Below, piece after piece: positions 50,564-58,049 of a stretch of 64,000 nt of DNA; the stretch's first letter is position 1; each line of letters begins with the position of its first letter. The notes under the pieces were generated by a model, which was not told the DNA's origin, ran no database searches, and saw only the letters and a program-made list of their open reading frames with translations. This DNA is from Casp-actino8 sp964563545 (lineage in GTDB: Bacteria; Actinomycetota; Acidimicrobiia; Acidimicrobiales; Ilumatobacteraceae), in contig CAZLXB010000001.1 of NCBI GenBank assembly GCA_964563545.1, positions 1-64,000 of the forward strand. Reading direction: 5' to 3'. A program made the position numbers and the translations under genes.

Positions 50564-50569
50564 AGTCTA
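50564..50569 (-). promoter_or_regulatory. -10 hexamer TAGACT for metF
   Basis: On the minus strand TAGACT ends six bases before GTG 50557. It lies in the 20 bases between purH and metF, so metF has its own promoter. Confidence 0.55.
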
Positions 50570-50577
50570 CGAGTGGC

Positions 50578-52071
50578 TCAGTGACGGAAGTGGCGCTCGC
50601 CCGTGAAGACCATCGCCATACCTTGCTCGTTCGCGGCGGCGATCACTTCGGCGTCGCGTACGCTTCCCCCGGGCTGGATGACGGCGACGATGCCGGCACT
50701 CGCCGCGGCATCGAGTCCGTCACGGAACGGAAAGAACGCATCGCTCGCGCAGACACCACCACGAGCCCGACCGGCCGCGCGCTCGGCCGCGATTCGCGCC
50801 GAGTCGAGACGATTCTGTTGCCCGGCTCCGATTCCGAAGGCCTGACGATCCTTGGCGAAGACGATCGCATTCGACGACACCCGCGCGCCGACCCGCCAGG
50901 CGAACTCGAGGTCGTCCCACTCACTCGGAGTCGGTTGACGATCGGTCACCACCGACCACGACGAGCGATCGAGATTCACACGATCGGGGGTCTGAACCAA
51001 CAAGCCGCCGTCGATCGTGCGTACTTCGAGCGACCCGCCAACGGGTGACGGGCCCGAGATGATACGCAGGTTCTTCTTCTCCTGAAGGATGGCAAGGGCC
51101 GTCGGCGAATAGGAGGGCGCGACGACCACTTCGGTGAACACGCCCGCCAGGGACCGAGCGGTGGCATCGTCGATTTCACGGTTCAGCGCCACGATGCCGC
51201 CGAATGCACTCACCGGATCGCACGCATTGGCGAGTTCGTACGCCGTCGAGATGTTCGCGGCCACCGCGACTCCGCACGGATTCGCGTGTTTGACGATCAC
51301 ACAGGCCGGATCAGTGAAGGAATCGACCAGGTTCCACGCCGCATCGGTGTCGTAGACGTTGAGATAACTGAGTTCCTTGCCACCCCACTGGTGGGCTTCG
51401 TCCCACCAACTGCTTTCACCACGGAACCGGTAGCGCGCACCCTGCTGATGCGGGTTCTCCCCGTACCGGAGTTCTTGCGCCTTGTCGGCCACGAGCGTGA
51501 GAGTCGAGGGCAGCGTGGCATCGTCGTCGGTCAGCCACTCGGCGATCTGGCGGTCGTAGTCGGCGGTCACCGAGAACGCGATACGGGCGAGATCGCGTCG
51601 GGTCGCTTCACTCAACGAACCGGACTCCTCGATCTCGGTCGCGACTCGCGCGTAATCGTCGGGTCGGACCACCACGCCGACATGGGCGTGATTCTTGGCC
51701 GCGCCGCGCACCATCGCTGGGCCACCCACATCGATCAGCTCGACCGATGGCGAATCGGAGAATGGGTAGAGATTCACGACGACGAGTGAGATCGGGTCTA
51801 CCCCCAACCGCGAGAGATCGTCGCGATGCGACGGCTCCGACAGGTCGGCGAGGATCGCCGCGTGGATCCTCGGGTGCAATGTGACCACACGATGACCGAG
51901 AATCGCTCCGCTTCCGGTGATGTCGGCGACGTCGGTGACCTTCACACCGGCGGCGGCGAGGACCGAAGCCGTTCCGCCACTCGAAATGATGGACCAACCG
52001 CGTGACTGCAGCGTCGACGCGAGTTCGGCGATGCCGCTCTTGTCGTAGACGCTGATCAGCGCGGTGGGCAC
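50578..52071 (-). CDS. purH: bifunctional AICAR formyltransferase/IMP cyclohydrolase
   Basis: A 497-residue enzyme for the last two steps of IMP synthesis. The N-terminal IMP cyclohydrolase domain has ALISVYDKSGI, TVADITGSGAILGHRVVTLHP and VNLYPF; the C-terminal formyltransferase domain has RYGENPHQQ, VIVKHANPCGVA and the end VFTGERHFRH. GTG 52071 lies four bases after the sucD stop. It shares the folate pool with metF downstream. Confidence 0.96.
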   Translation of the reverse strand: MPTALISVYDKSGIAELASTLQSRGWSIISSGGTASVLAAAGVKVTDVADITGSGAILGHRVVTLHPRIHAAILADLSEPSHRDDLSRLGVDPISLVVVNLYPFSDSPSVELIDVGGPAMVRGAAKNHAHVGVVVRPDDYARVATEIEESGSLSEATRRDLARIAFSVTADYDRQIAEWLTDDDATLPSTLTLVADKAQELRYGENPHQQGARYRFRGESSWWDEAHQWGGKELSYLNVYDTDAAWNLVDSFTDPACVIVKHANPCGVAVAANISTAYELANACDPVSAFGGIVALNREIDDATARSLAGVFTEVVVAPSYSPTALAILQEKKNLRIISGPSPVGGSLEVRTIDGGLLVQTPDRVNLDRSSWSVVTDRQPTPSEWDDLEFAWRVGARVSSNAIVFAKDRQAFGIGAGQQNRLDSARIAAERAAGRARGGVCASDAFFPFRDGLDAAASAGIVAVIQPGGSVRDAEVIAAANEQGMAMVFTGERHFRH

Positions 52072-52075
52072 GGGA

Positions 52076-53020
52076 TCAGCCGCGGCGCCAGAAGCGCCAG
52101 CCGCGGGCCTTCGACTTTCCGCTCTCGAGTCGGGCGATGATCTCGGCCATGAGCGTTCCGGCTTCGGTCGGGTTCTGACCCACCTTCACGCCGGCCTTGC
52201 GAAGAGCGTCCATCTTGCCCTGCGCCGTGCCCTTGCCGCCCGAGACGATGGCTCCGGCATGGCCCATCTTTTTTCCGGGGGGCGCAGTCACGCCGGCGAT
52301 GTAGGCGCTCATGGGCTTGGTGACATTGGCCTTGATGAACTCGGCCGCTTCTTCCTCGGCCGAGCCGCCGATCTCACCGATCATGATGATCGCATCGGTC
52401 TCGGGATCGGCCTGGAACTCGCGCAAGCAGTCGATGAAGTTCGTACCCGGAACCGGGTCGCCACCGATACCAACGCACGTACTCACTCCGATACCCCGCT
52501 GCTTCAACTCGTACAGCGCCTGATACGTCAGTGTTCCCGAGCGGCTCACGATGCCGACGTTCTTGCGCGACGTGCTCGGCAACTCGGCGATCTCACCGGC
52601 GGTGATACCGATGTTGCACTTTCCTGGACTGATGATGCCCGGACAGTTGGGGCCGAGAAGCCTCGTCTTGGGGAAGTCGCGCACGAGTGTGTTGTAGACC
52701 TTGGCTTCGTCCTGAGCCGGAATGCCTTCGGTGATGCACACGATGAAACGAATTCCGGCGGCCGCCGCTTCGAGGATGGCGGCCGAAGCCGCCTTGGGCG
52801 GAACCGCGATGAACGAAGCATCGGCACCGGTTGCGGCGACTGCCTCGGCCACGGTGTTGAACACCGGAATCCCTTCGACGTCGGTACCACCCTTGCCCGG
52901 CGTGACTCCGCCGACGACCTGAGTGCCATAAGCCTTGTTGCGCAGGCCGTGGTACTTGCCCTGACCTCCGGTCAGACCCTGCACGATGACCTTGGTGTTC
53001 TGGTTCACGAAAATGGCCAT
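52076..53020 (-). CDS. sucD: succinyl-CoA synthetase alpha subunit
   Basis: A 314-residue subunit that carries the phosphorylated histidine of the enzyme, seen in MGHAGAIVSG. The CoA-binding start is NTKVIVQGLTGGQGKYH, followed by GGVTPGKGG and GPNCPGIISPG. A basic tail (KSKARGWRFWRRG) extends past the usual end. ATG 53020 lies four bases after the sucC stop, so the two subunits are co-translated. Confidence 0.96.
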   Translation of the reverse strand: MAIFVNQNTKVIVQGLTGGQGKYHGLRNKAYGTQVVGGVTPGKGGTDVEGIPVFNTVAEAVAATGADASFIAVPPKAASAAILEAAAAGIRFIVCITEGIPAQDEAKVYNTLVRDFPKTRLLGPNCPGIISPGKCNIGITAGEIAELPSTSRKNVGIVSRSGTLTYQALYELKQRGIGVSTCVGIGGDPVPGTNFIDCLREFQADPETDAIIMIGEIGGSAEEEAAEFIKANVTKPMSAYIAGVTAPPGKKMGHAGAIVSGGKGTAQGKMDALRKAGVKVGQNPTEAGTLMAEIIARLESGKSKARGWRFWRRG

Positions 53021-53024
53021 GACT

Positions 53025-54176
53025 TCACTTCCCGTTGGCGATGGCGACGGCGGACTTGGCCGCTTCGAGCATGGTGGGTTTGGACATGAGTTTCGACTCG
53101 GGAATGCCGGCCTTGGCGAGGATCTCGCGACCCTGCTCGGCATTCGTTCCGTCGAGGCGGATCACGATCGGCGCGCGCAGATCGACGCGTCCGAGGGCTT
53201 CCACGATTCCCTTGGCGACTTCCTCGCCACGGGTGATACCACCGAAGATGTTGATGAAGATCGACTTCACCTTCTGGTCGAAGTTGATGACTTCGAGCGC
53301 AGCGGCCATCACGTCGGCGTTGGCGCCTCCACCGATGTCGAGGAAGTTGGCCGCCGTGCCACCCACCTGATTCACCACGTCGAGTGTGCTCATGGCCAAA
53401 CCGGCGCCATTGGCGATGATTCCCACCGAACCGTCGAGGCCGATGTACTGGAGATCGTGCGTGCGGGCGAGTTGCTCGCGGGAGTCGAGTTCTTCGGTCG
53501 CGCGGTATTCGTCCCACTCGGGGTGGCGGAACGACGCATTGTTGTCGAGGCTCACCTTGGCGTCGAGCGCGTGCACCTCACCGGTGGGCTTCAGGATCAG
53601 TGGGTTGATCTCGGCGAGATCGCAGTCGCCTTCGGTGAAGCAGCGATACAACTGAACGAGGATGGAGGCGACACCGTCGACCGCCTTGGCGGGAATCTTG
53701 GCGTCGATCGCAGCTTGGCGGGCGGTGGCACCCGAGATGCCATCGACCGGATCGATGTGCAACTTCACGATGGCACCTGGGTCCTTGGCGGCGACCTCTT
53801 CGATGTCGACACCACCTTGGGCCGAGAGCATGAGTAGGTGCTTCTTCGCGGCACGGTCGAGCGTGTACGACGCGTAGTACTCCTCGGCGATGTCGCTCGC
53901 GTGTTCGACCCACAAGCGCTTCACCACGTGACCCTTGATGTCCATGCCGAGGATGTTCCCGGCGTGCAGACGAACCTCATCGGCGTTGTTGGCCAACTTG
54001 ATTCCACCGGCCTTGCCGCGGCCACCCACTTGAACCTGGGCCTTGACGACGACCGGATAGCCCGACGATTCGGCGACGGTCACGGCCTGATCGACGGTGT
54101 CGGCAACGCCGCCCGGACTCACCGGGATGTCGAAGCGGGCGAAGTACTGCTTGCCCTGGTACTCGAACAGGTCCAT
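53025..54176 (-). CDS. sucC: succinyl-CoA synthetase (ADP-forming) beta subunit
   Basis: A 383-residue subunit with an ATP-grasp domain. It starts MDLFEYQGKQYFARFDIPVS, has VVKAQVQVGGRGKAGGIK at the nucleotide site, and EINPLILKPTGEVHALDAKV and NGAGLAMSTLD further on. It makes succinate and ATP from succinyl-CoA. It is the first gene of a sucC-sucD-purH run. Confidence 0.96.
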   Translation of the reverse strand: MDLFEYQGKQYFARFDIPVSPGGVADTVDQAVTVAESSGYPVVVKAQVQVGGRGKAGGIKLANNADEVRLHAGNILGMDIKGHVVKRLWVEHASDIAEEYYASYTLDRAAKKHLLMLSAQGGVDIEEVAAKDPGAIVKLHIDPVDGISGATARQAAIDAKIPAKAVDGVASILVQLYRCFTEGDCDLAEINPLILKPTGEVHALDAKVSLDNNASFRHPEWDEYRATEELDSREQLARTHDLQYIGLDGSVGIIANGAGLAMSTLDVVNQVGGTAANFLDIGGGANADVMAAALEVINFDQKVKSIFINIFGGITRGEEVAKGIVEALGRVDLRAPIVIRLDGTNAEQGREILAKAGIPESKLMSKPTMLEAAKSAVAIANGK

Positions 54177-54241
54177 TGCTGTTCAACCTCTTTCAGATGA
54201 CGGGTGGATGAGTGGCCGGATCGGCCGGGTCGGACGAACTT

Positions 54242-54658
54242 TCAGACGGACAACGCGTCCTCGCGCGAATCGAGTGTCTGTTCGAGCCACAGCGCGATCG
54301 CCTTGAGGGACGAGCCGGGTCCGAAGATCTCCGAAACGCCTTGGTCGCGCAGGGCACGGGCATCGGCGTCGGGGATGACTCCCCCGCCGAACACCAAGAC
54401 ATCGGCAAGATCTCGGTTGCGAAGCTCTTCCATGACTCGCGGGAAGAGAGTGAGATGGGCGCCCGAGAGCAACGACAAACCGACGGCGTCGACGTCTTCT
54501 TGCAGCGCGGTCTCGGCGATCTGCTCGGGCGTCTGGTGCAAGCCGGTGTAGATGACCTCGAAACCGTGGTCGCGCAGGGCACGGGTGATGGTCTTGGCCC
54601 CACGATCGTGACCATCGAGGCCGGGCTTGGCGACGACAACTCGGTAGGGCCGTTTCAC
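54242..54658 (-). CDS. cobalamin B12-binding domain protein (methylmalonyl-CoA mutase C-terminal type)
   Basis: A 138-residue B12-binding protein. The signature KPGLDGHDRGAKTI includes the DxHxxG that places His on cobalt, followed by LSLLSGAHLTLFP and VFGGGVIPDADA. This is the small/C-terminal domain of methylmalonyl-CoA mutase and related acyl-CoA mutases. The large subunit is not in the window. GTG 54658 follows TAGGGT by nine bases. Its closeness to sucCD fits propionate or methylmalonyl-CoA entry to the citric acid cycle. Confidence 0.9.
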   Translation of the reverse strand: MKRPYRVVVAKPGLDGHDRGAKTITRALRDHGFEVIYTGLHQTPEQIAETALQEDVDAVGLSLLSGAHLTLFPRVMEELRNRDLADVLVFGGGVIPDADARALRDQGVSEIFGPGSSLKAIALWLEQTLDSREDALSV

Positions 54659-54789
54659 AAGTGAGAAACCCTAGGACCTGAAATCCCCGACCACATAGTT
54701 CGGTCGGGAACCATCGACCGGAAGACATGGCACGCCCGAAACCGTCCGCCAGGCGAGCCCCCGCGGCCCGAGGCGGGCAGAATCGAACC

Positions 54790-55299
54790 GTGCGCCGACC
54801 TGAACTCCGCTCACCACTCGCCCGGGCCGTTGCCCCGGTGGCGGCCGGTCTCGGATTCTTCGCCGTCCTCGGGCTGATTCTCTGGGCGGCGGCCGCACTC
54901 ATGGCCGGTGAGCAGTCCCAGTCGACGACCTTCACCCCCGATCGCCTGCCCGTCGGCAACATCAAGAACTGGGCAGCGTCGATCGACGAGAACGGACCGG
55001 TGATCTTCCCCGGACTCGGCACCACCACCGGCGAGCGGACCCTCGTCCTCGACCACAACGGCGAGAACGTCGAGAAGGGCTGGGTCGTCTATTACGCCTA
55101 CCCGGCCGATCGCGACCCCGACTGCGCGGTCGAACAGGTGACCGGCACGTCGAATTTCGTCGACTGTGAGAACCGAACCATCGACGTCACCGACTTGGCC
55201 CCGCCGACCAATGGCGAATATCCCATCATCGAGGATCGACGCAACCTCTTCATCGACCTCGGTGATCGACCGGGTGACTCGATCGCTCCGGCTGGCTGA
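54790..55299 (+). CDS. membrane-anchored protein of unknown function
   Basis: A 169-residue protein I cannot name. One N-terminal helix (APVAAGLGFFAVLGLILWAAAAL) anchors an extracytoplasmic domain that reads as a beta-rich fold, with VGWVVYYAYP-like strands and two cysteines (DPDCAVEQV and FVDCENRTIDV) that may form a disulfide. The placing resembles small Rieske-like folds but no Cys-His cluster ligands are present. GTG 54790 was chosen over ATG 54727 because CAGAAT lies six bases upstream and it leaves a short tail before the helix. Confidence 0.6.
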   Translation: MRRPELRSPLARAVAPVAAGLGFFAVLGLILWAAAALMAGEQSQSTTFTPDRLPVGNIKNWAASIDENGPVIFPGLGTTTGERTLVLDHNGENVEKGWVVYYAYPADRDPDCAVEQVTGTSNFVDCENRTIDVTDLAPPTNGEYPIIEDRRNLFIDLGDRPGDSIAPAG

Positions 55300-55315
55300 C
55301 TGGAATCGAACTTCG

Positions 55316-56134
55316 TCAACCGAGCAGAAGCGGGAACCACTCACCATCGAGTGGCTGACCCACACGACGCTGATCGTCGCCTGCGGGAATCACCGCGCCA
55401 AAGTCCGGCGAGCACACCCATGGGCGAGGAGCGTGAACCATGTCGTCGCCGAGCAGGCGCAGACTGAACACGCGTCGACGCTGTGCCGAGCCCGCGGCAC
55501 CGTGAACGGTGAGCATGTGGAACGCGATCACGTCACCGGGTCGAAGGTCCCACGAACGGATCGCGTACGCCGCGCGTTCCGCGTCGATGTCGGGTAGTTC
55601 GGCGAGGGAACCCTCCGGGAACCACTGGGCCTGCCGATCGCGAAACGTGCGCGGCATCAGCCACGGACCGCGATGGGTTCCGGCCACCGACTCGAGACAA
55701 CTCTCCATCGGCACCGGATCGACGGGGATCCAGAAACTCACGTTCTGAACACCTTCGACGTCGTAATACGGCTGGTCCTGATGCCACGGAGTGCGCTGAC
55801 GCGTGCCGGGTTCCTTCACGAGAACGTGATCGTGATAGAGGCGGACGGTCCGACTGCCCATGAGTTCGGCAGCCAAGCTCACCAACGACGTATTGCGGAT
55901 GAACGATTCGAACTCCGGATGGTTACGCCACGTGCAGAAGTCCTCCAGGAAGAATCCCGGATCATCTGATGGACTCGCAACCTTGGCCCGCTGACTCGGT
56001 TCGGCGACCACCGTATCGATACCCCGCCGGAGCAACTCGACCTCATCGACCGACAGGACATCGCGCAGAATCACCACACCTTCGGTGCGGTACGTCTCGA
56101 CCGCGTGCTCATCGAGAGGTATGCCGCGCGTCAT
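55316..56134 (-). CDS. phytanoyl-CoA dioxygenase (PhyH) family protein
   Basis: A 272-residue 2-oxoglutarate/Fe(II) oxygenase. The iron ligands are H118 and D120 in PWHQDQPYYD and H211 in HMLTVHGAAGS; an arginine in QRRRVFSLRLLG binds 2-oxoglutarate. The VSFWIPVDPVPMES segment and the end of the barrel fit PhyH enzymes, which hydroxylate acyl-CoAs, ectoine or small natural products. The substrate is unknown. CAGAAT lies six bases before ATG 56134. It is divergent from a Nudix gene. Confidence 0.85.
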   Translation of the reverse strand: MTRGIPLDEHAVETYRTEGVVILRDVLSVDEVELLRRGIDTVVAEPSQRAKVASPSDDPGFFLEDFCTWRNHPEFESFIRNTSLVSLAAELMGSRTVRLYHDHVLVKEPGTRQRTPWHQDQPYYDVEGVQNVSFWIPVDPVPMESCLESVAGTHRGPWLMPRTFRDRQAQWFPEGSLAELPDIDAERAAYAIRSWDLRPGDVIAFHMLTVHGAAGSAQRRRVFSLRLLGDDMVHAPRPWVCSPDFGAVIPAGDDQRRVGQPLDGEWFPLLLG

Positions 56135-56159
56135 GCACTCATTCTGATACAGATGACTC

Positions 56160-56687
56160 GTGCCCTACACGCCGATACTCGGGACACTCGGATACGTGTT
56201 CGACCGCGCAGAGGAGAAGGTGCTCCTCGTACATCGCAATCGCCGACCGACCGATGAACATCTCGGCAAGTGGAACGGACTCGGTGGAAAACTCGAAGCC
56301 GGTGAGGACATCGTCACGGGGATGCGGCGGGAGATCCACGAGGAAACGGGTTTACAAATCACATCGATGCAACTTCGCGGCACGATTTCTTGGCCCGGCT
56401 TCGGTGCCAACGGCGAGGATTGGTTCGGTCCGATCTTCCTCATCGACGGTTGGACCGGCACACCGCCCGATCACAACGACGAAGGTGATCTGCGGTGGAT
56501 CCCACTCGCCCGACTTCTCGCGGCCTGCAGTCCTGATCAGCACGAACGCGACGAGGCAGAGTTACCGATGTGGGAAGGCGATCGCCATTTCGTTCCGTTG
56601 GTGTTCGATAATGACACGCGTGTATTTCACGGCGTGATGCCGTACGAGAACGGTCGACCTCGGAGTTGGAGTTTCGAACGTTCTTGA
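56160..56687 (+). CDS. Nudix hydrolase
   Basis: A 175-residue pyrophosphohydrolase. The Nudix box GKLEAGEDIVTGMRREIHEETG is present (split here as GKLEAGED and REIHEETG), with the WNGLGG stretch before it. The start TPILGTLGYVFDRAEEKVLLV and the RGTISWPGF segment resemble 8-oxo-dGTP diphosphatase-like enzymes. The substrate is not certain. Its stop codon forms part of a long inverted repeat. Confidence 0.88.
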   Translation: MPYTPILGTLGYVFDRAEEKVLLVHRNRRPTDEHLGKWNGLGGKLEAGEDIVTGMRREIHEETGLQITSMQLRGTISWPGFGANGEDWFGPIFLIDGWTGTPPDHNDEGDLRWIPLARLLAACSPDQHERDEAELPMWEGDRHFVPLVFDNDTRVFHGVMPYENGRPRSWSFERS

Positions 56688-56725
56688 ACGAGTTCGCACA
56701 TTTCGATGTGCCCAACTCGTTGAAC
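56680..56725. repeat. long imperfect inverted repeat at the end of the Nudix gene
   Basis: From outside in, the arms are GTTC/GAAC, AACGAGTT/AACTCGTT and GCACAT/ATGTGC around a TTCG tetraloop (56702-56705), with small internal loops between them. Eighteen base pairs form in all. It includes the Nudix stop codon and ends four bases before the next ATG. It could be a stable terminator or an RNA/DNA structure marking a cassette edge. Confidence 0.6.
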
Positions 56726-56729
56726 GGTC

Positions 56730-57074
56730 ATGCTCGACATCTTCGATCCGGACGACGACACGATCACCGACCCGACCACCGGGCTCGCCGAGGACATTCG
56801 CCAATCGTTCTGGCGCCGTACTCTCGCGGCTGCGCGCTCGACGAACGACTGGCATCGTGTCGACAAGCTCTACACGCGCAAGACCGCGGCGCAAGTTGCG
56901 TCCGATATTCGTCGAGCCCATCTCGACGGTCGTCGCACGGTGCGCATTCGTGGCATTCGACGCAACGAACAGTGGGAAGCGCGTTGGAGTCCGGTTCGAG
57001 GTGGAGCCGCCGGAGATTGCGAAGTATGGATCCGGCGAGTCGCTTCGGCCCGCTCCGCTACGACGAACGACTAA
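56730..57074 (+). CDS. small protein, left member of a convergent paralogous pair
   Basis: A 114-residue protein of unknown function. It shares with the gene at 57071-57400 the pattern W-x-RV-x3-YT-x3-TAAQ-x-ASDIR, then R-x-RGI, W-x-A-W, and a final IW-R. It is soluble, with a helical acidic N-terminus (FDPDDDTITDPTTGLAEDI). It starts four bases after the long inverted repeat and its stop overlaps the paralogue's stop by four bases on the other strand. Confidence 0.65.
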   Translation: MLDIFDPDDDTITDPTTGLAEDIRQSFWRRTLAAARSTNDWHRVDKLYTRKTAAQVASDIRRAHLDGRRTVRIRGIRRNEQWEARWSPVRGGAAGDCEVWIRRVASARSATTND

Positions 57075-57400
57075 TCGTCGGTGCCGAGAAACCGAACCCA
57101 GATCGAGAAGTGACCAGGTGGGCACTTCTCATCGGTGCCCCACTTAGCGGTCCAGTTCTCGCCCGGGAGAATTCCGCGCACACGGAGTTTGTCGAGCGGT
57201 CGATTCTTCGACGAACGGATGTCACTCGCAATTTGCGCGGCCGTCGATGCGGTGTAGTAGCGGTTCACACGGAACCAGCGATCTTCTTTACGTGCATCAG
57301 CGAACAACAAGACCCAGAAAGACGTGCGCTGCCAACCGGCGTCGTCCGGCGGATCTTCGGCGATCGCCCTCGGCGTGCTTGACGATCTCTTCGGCGGCAT
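57071..57400 (-). CDS. small protein, right member of a convergent paralogous pair
   Basis: A 109-residue relative of the previous gene in opposite orientation. The matching stretch is WFRVNRYYTASTAAQIASDI, then KLRVRGILPGENWTAKW and FSIWVRFLG. ATG 57400 was chosen over an upstream TTG. The flanking DNA toward the gap becomes AT-rich, unlike the rest of the window. Function is unknown; homologues of this kind can be expected in other actinobacteria near sigma-like genes, but I cannot confirm that here. Confidence 0.6.
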   Translation of the reverse strand: MPPKRSSSTPRAIAEDPPDDAGWQRTSFWVLLFADARKEDRWFRVNRYYTASTAAQIASDIRSSKNRPLDKLRVRGILPGENWTAKWGTDEKCPPGHFSIWVRFLGTDD

Positions 57401-57487
57401 ACGCAAGCAGTGTCCCAAACAGAGAAGTCAATTCCCGTCTTCTGAACACTTTCTGTGTACACCGATAATTAGACCGTTTATTGAATT

Positions 57488-57587
57488 NNNNNNNNNNNNN
57501 NNNNNNNNNNNNNNNNNNNNNNNNNNNNNNNNNNNNNNNNNNNNNNNNNNNNNNNNNNNNNNNNNNNNNNNNNNNNNNNNNNNNNNN
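57488..57587. other. assembly gap of 100 N
   Basis: Exactly 100 unknown bases, the usual placeholder for a scaffold gap of unknown size. The true sequence may be much longer and breaks the sigma-like gene to its right. Confidence 0.99.
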
Positions 57588-57934
57588 ACGGATTCCGATA
57601 TTCCGATTTCATGGCCACCGAGTTCGGACAACCGAACGATGCGGCGTCGACCACTGAACCCTGAGCCCCTCTGGGCTCCTTCGGTACGAAGCGTGTCGAT
57701 CAAAACCGATTTCCAGATGGCTTGGGCGTAGACGTCACCGGTCGGGTATCGATCGATGGTGGCGTCGATTCGTTGGGCGAGTCTGATGAGGGCGAGCGAG
57801 GTGGCCTCGGAGATCAACCCGGGTTCGACACCCGCCCGACGAAGTCTCGACTCCAGACCCTGGACGAGTTCCCTGACGAACTCGTCCACCTTCTCTGTCG
57901 AACTTCGTTCCTCGTCATTGACGACCCTGACCAC
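57588..57934 (-). CDS. sigma-factor-like protein, C-terminus lost in the gap
   Basis: About 115 N-terminal residues are visible before the gap. The segment ISEATSLALIRLAQRIDATIDRYP, then VYAQAIWKSVLIDTLRTEGAQRG, resembles region 2 of sigma-70-type factors (core-binding and -10 recognition helices). GTG 57934 has GGAGG five bases upstream. The rest, including any region 4 for -35 binding, lies in the gap. It follows the coiled-coil gene on the same strand after 115 bases. It could instead be an unrelated helical protein. Confidence 0.5.
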
Positions 57935-58049
57935 AGCTGCCTCCCTGAATCCACTCGGATTCGGACCCGAACTCGGGCCCACGAGGCGAATCTCGTCAGG
58001 GGGTGTGGCAGAGTTTCTGATGTCGGCGGCTACAAGGCCCTTAGTGGCT

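Noticed and set aside
56680..56725. Integron attC site at the end of the Nudix gene
   Set aside because: The right end GTTGAAC fits the GTTRRRY core, but the left end lacks the matching RYYYAAC, no integrase is present and no second copy follows the next gene.
57071..57487. Toxin-antitoxin module formed by the two small paralogues
   Set aside because: They are on opposite strands and similar to each other, whereas toxin and antitoxin are normally unrelated and in one operon.
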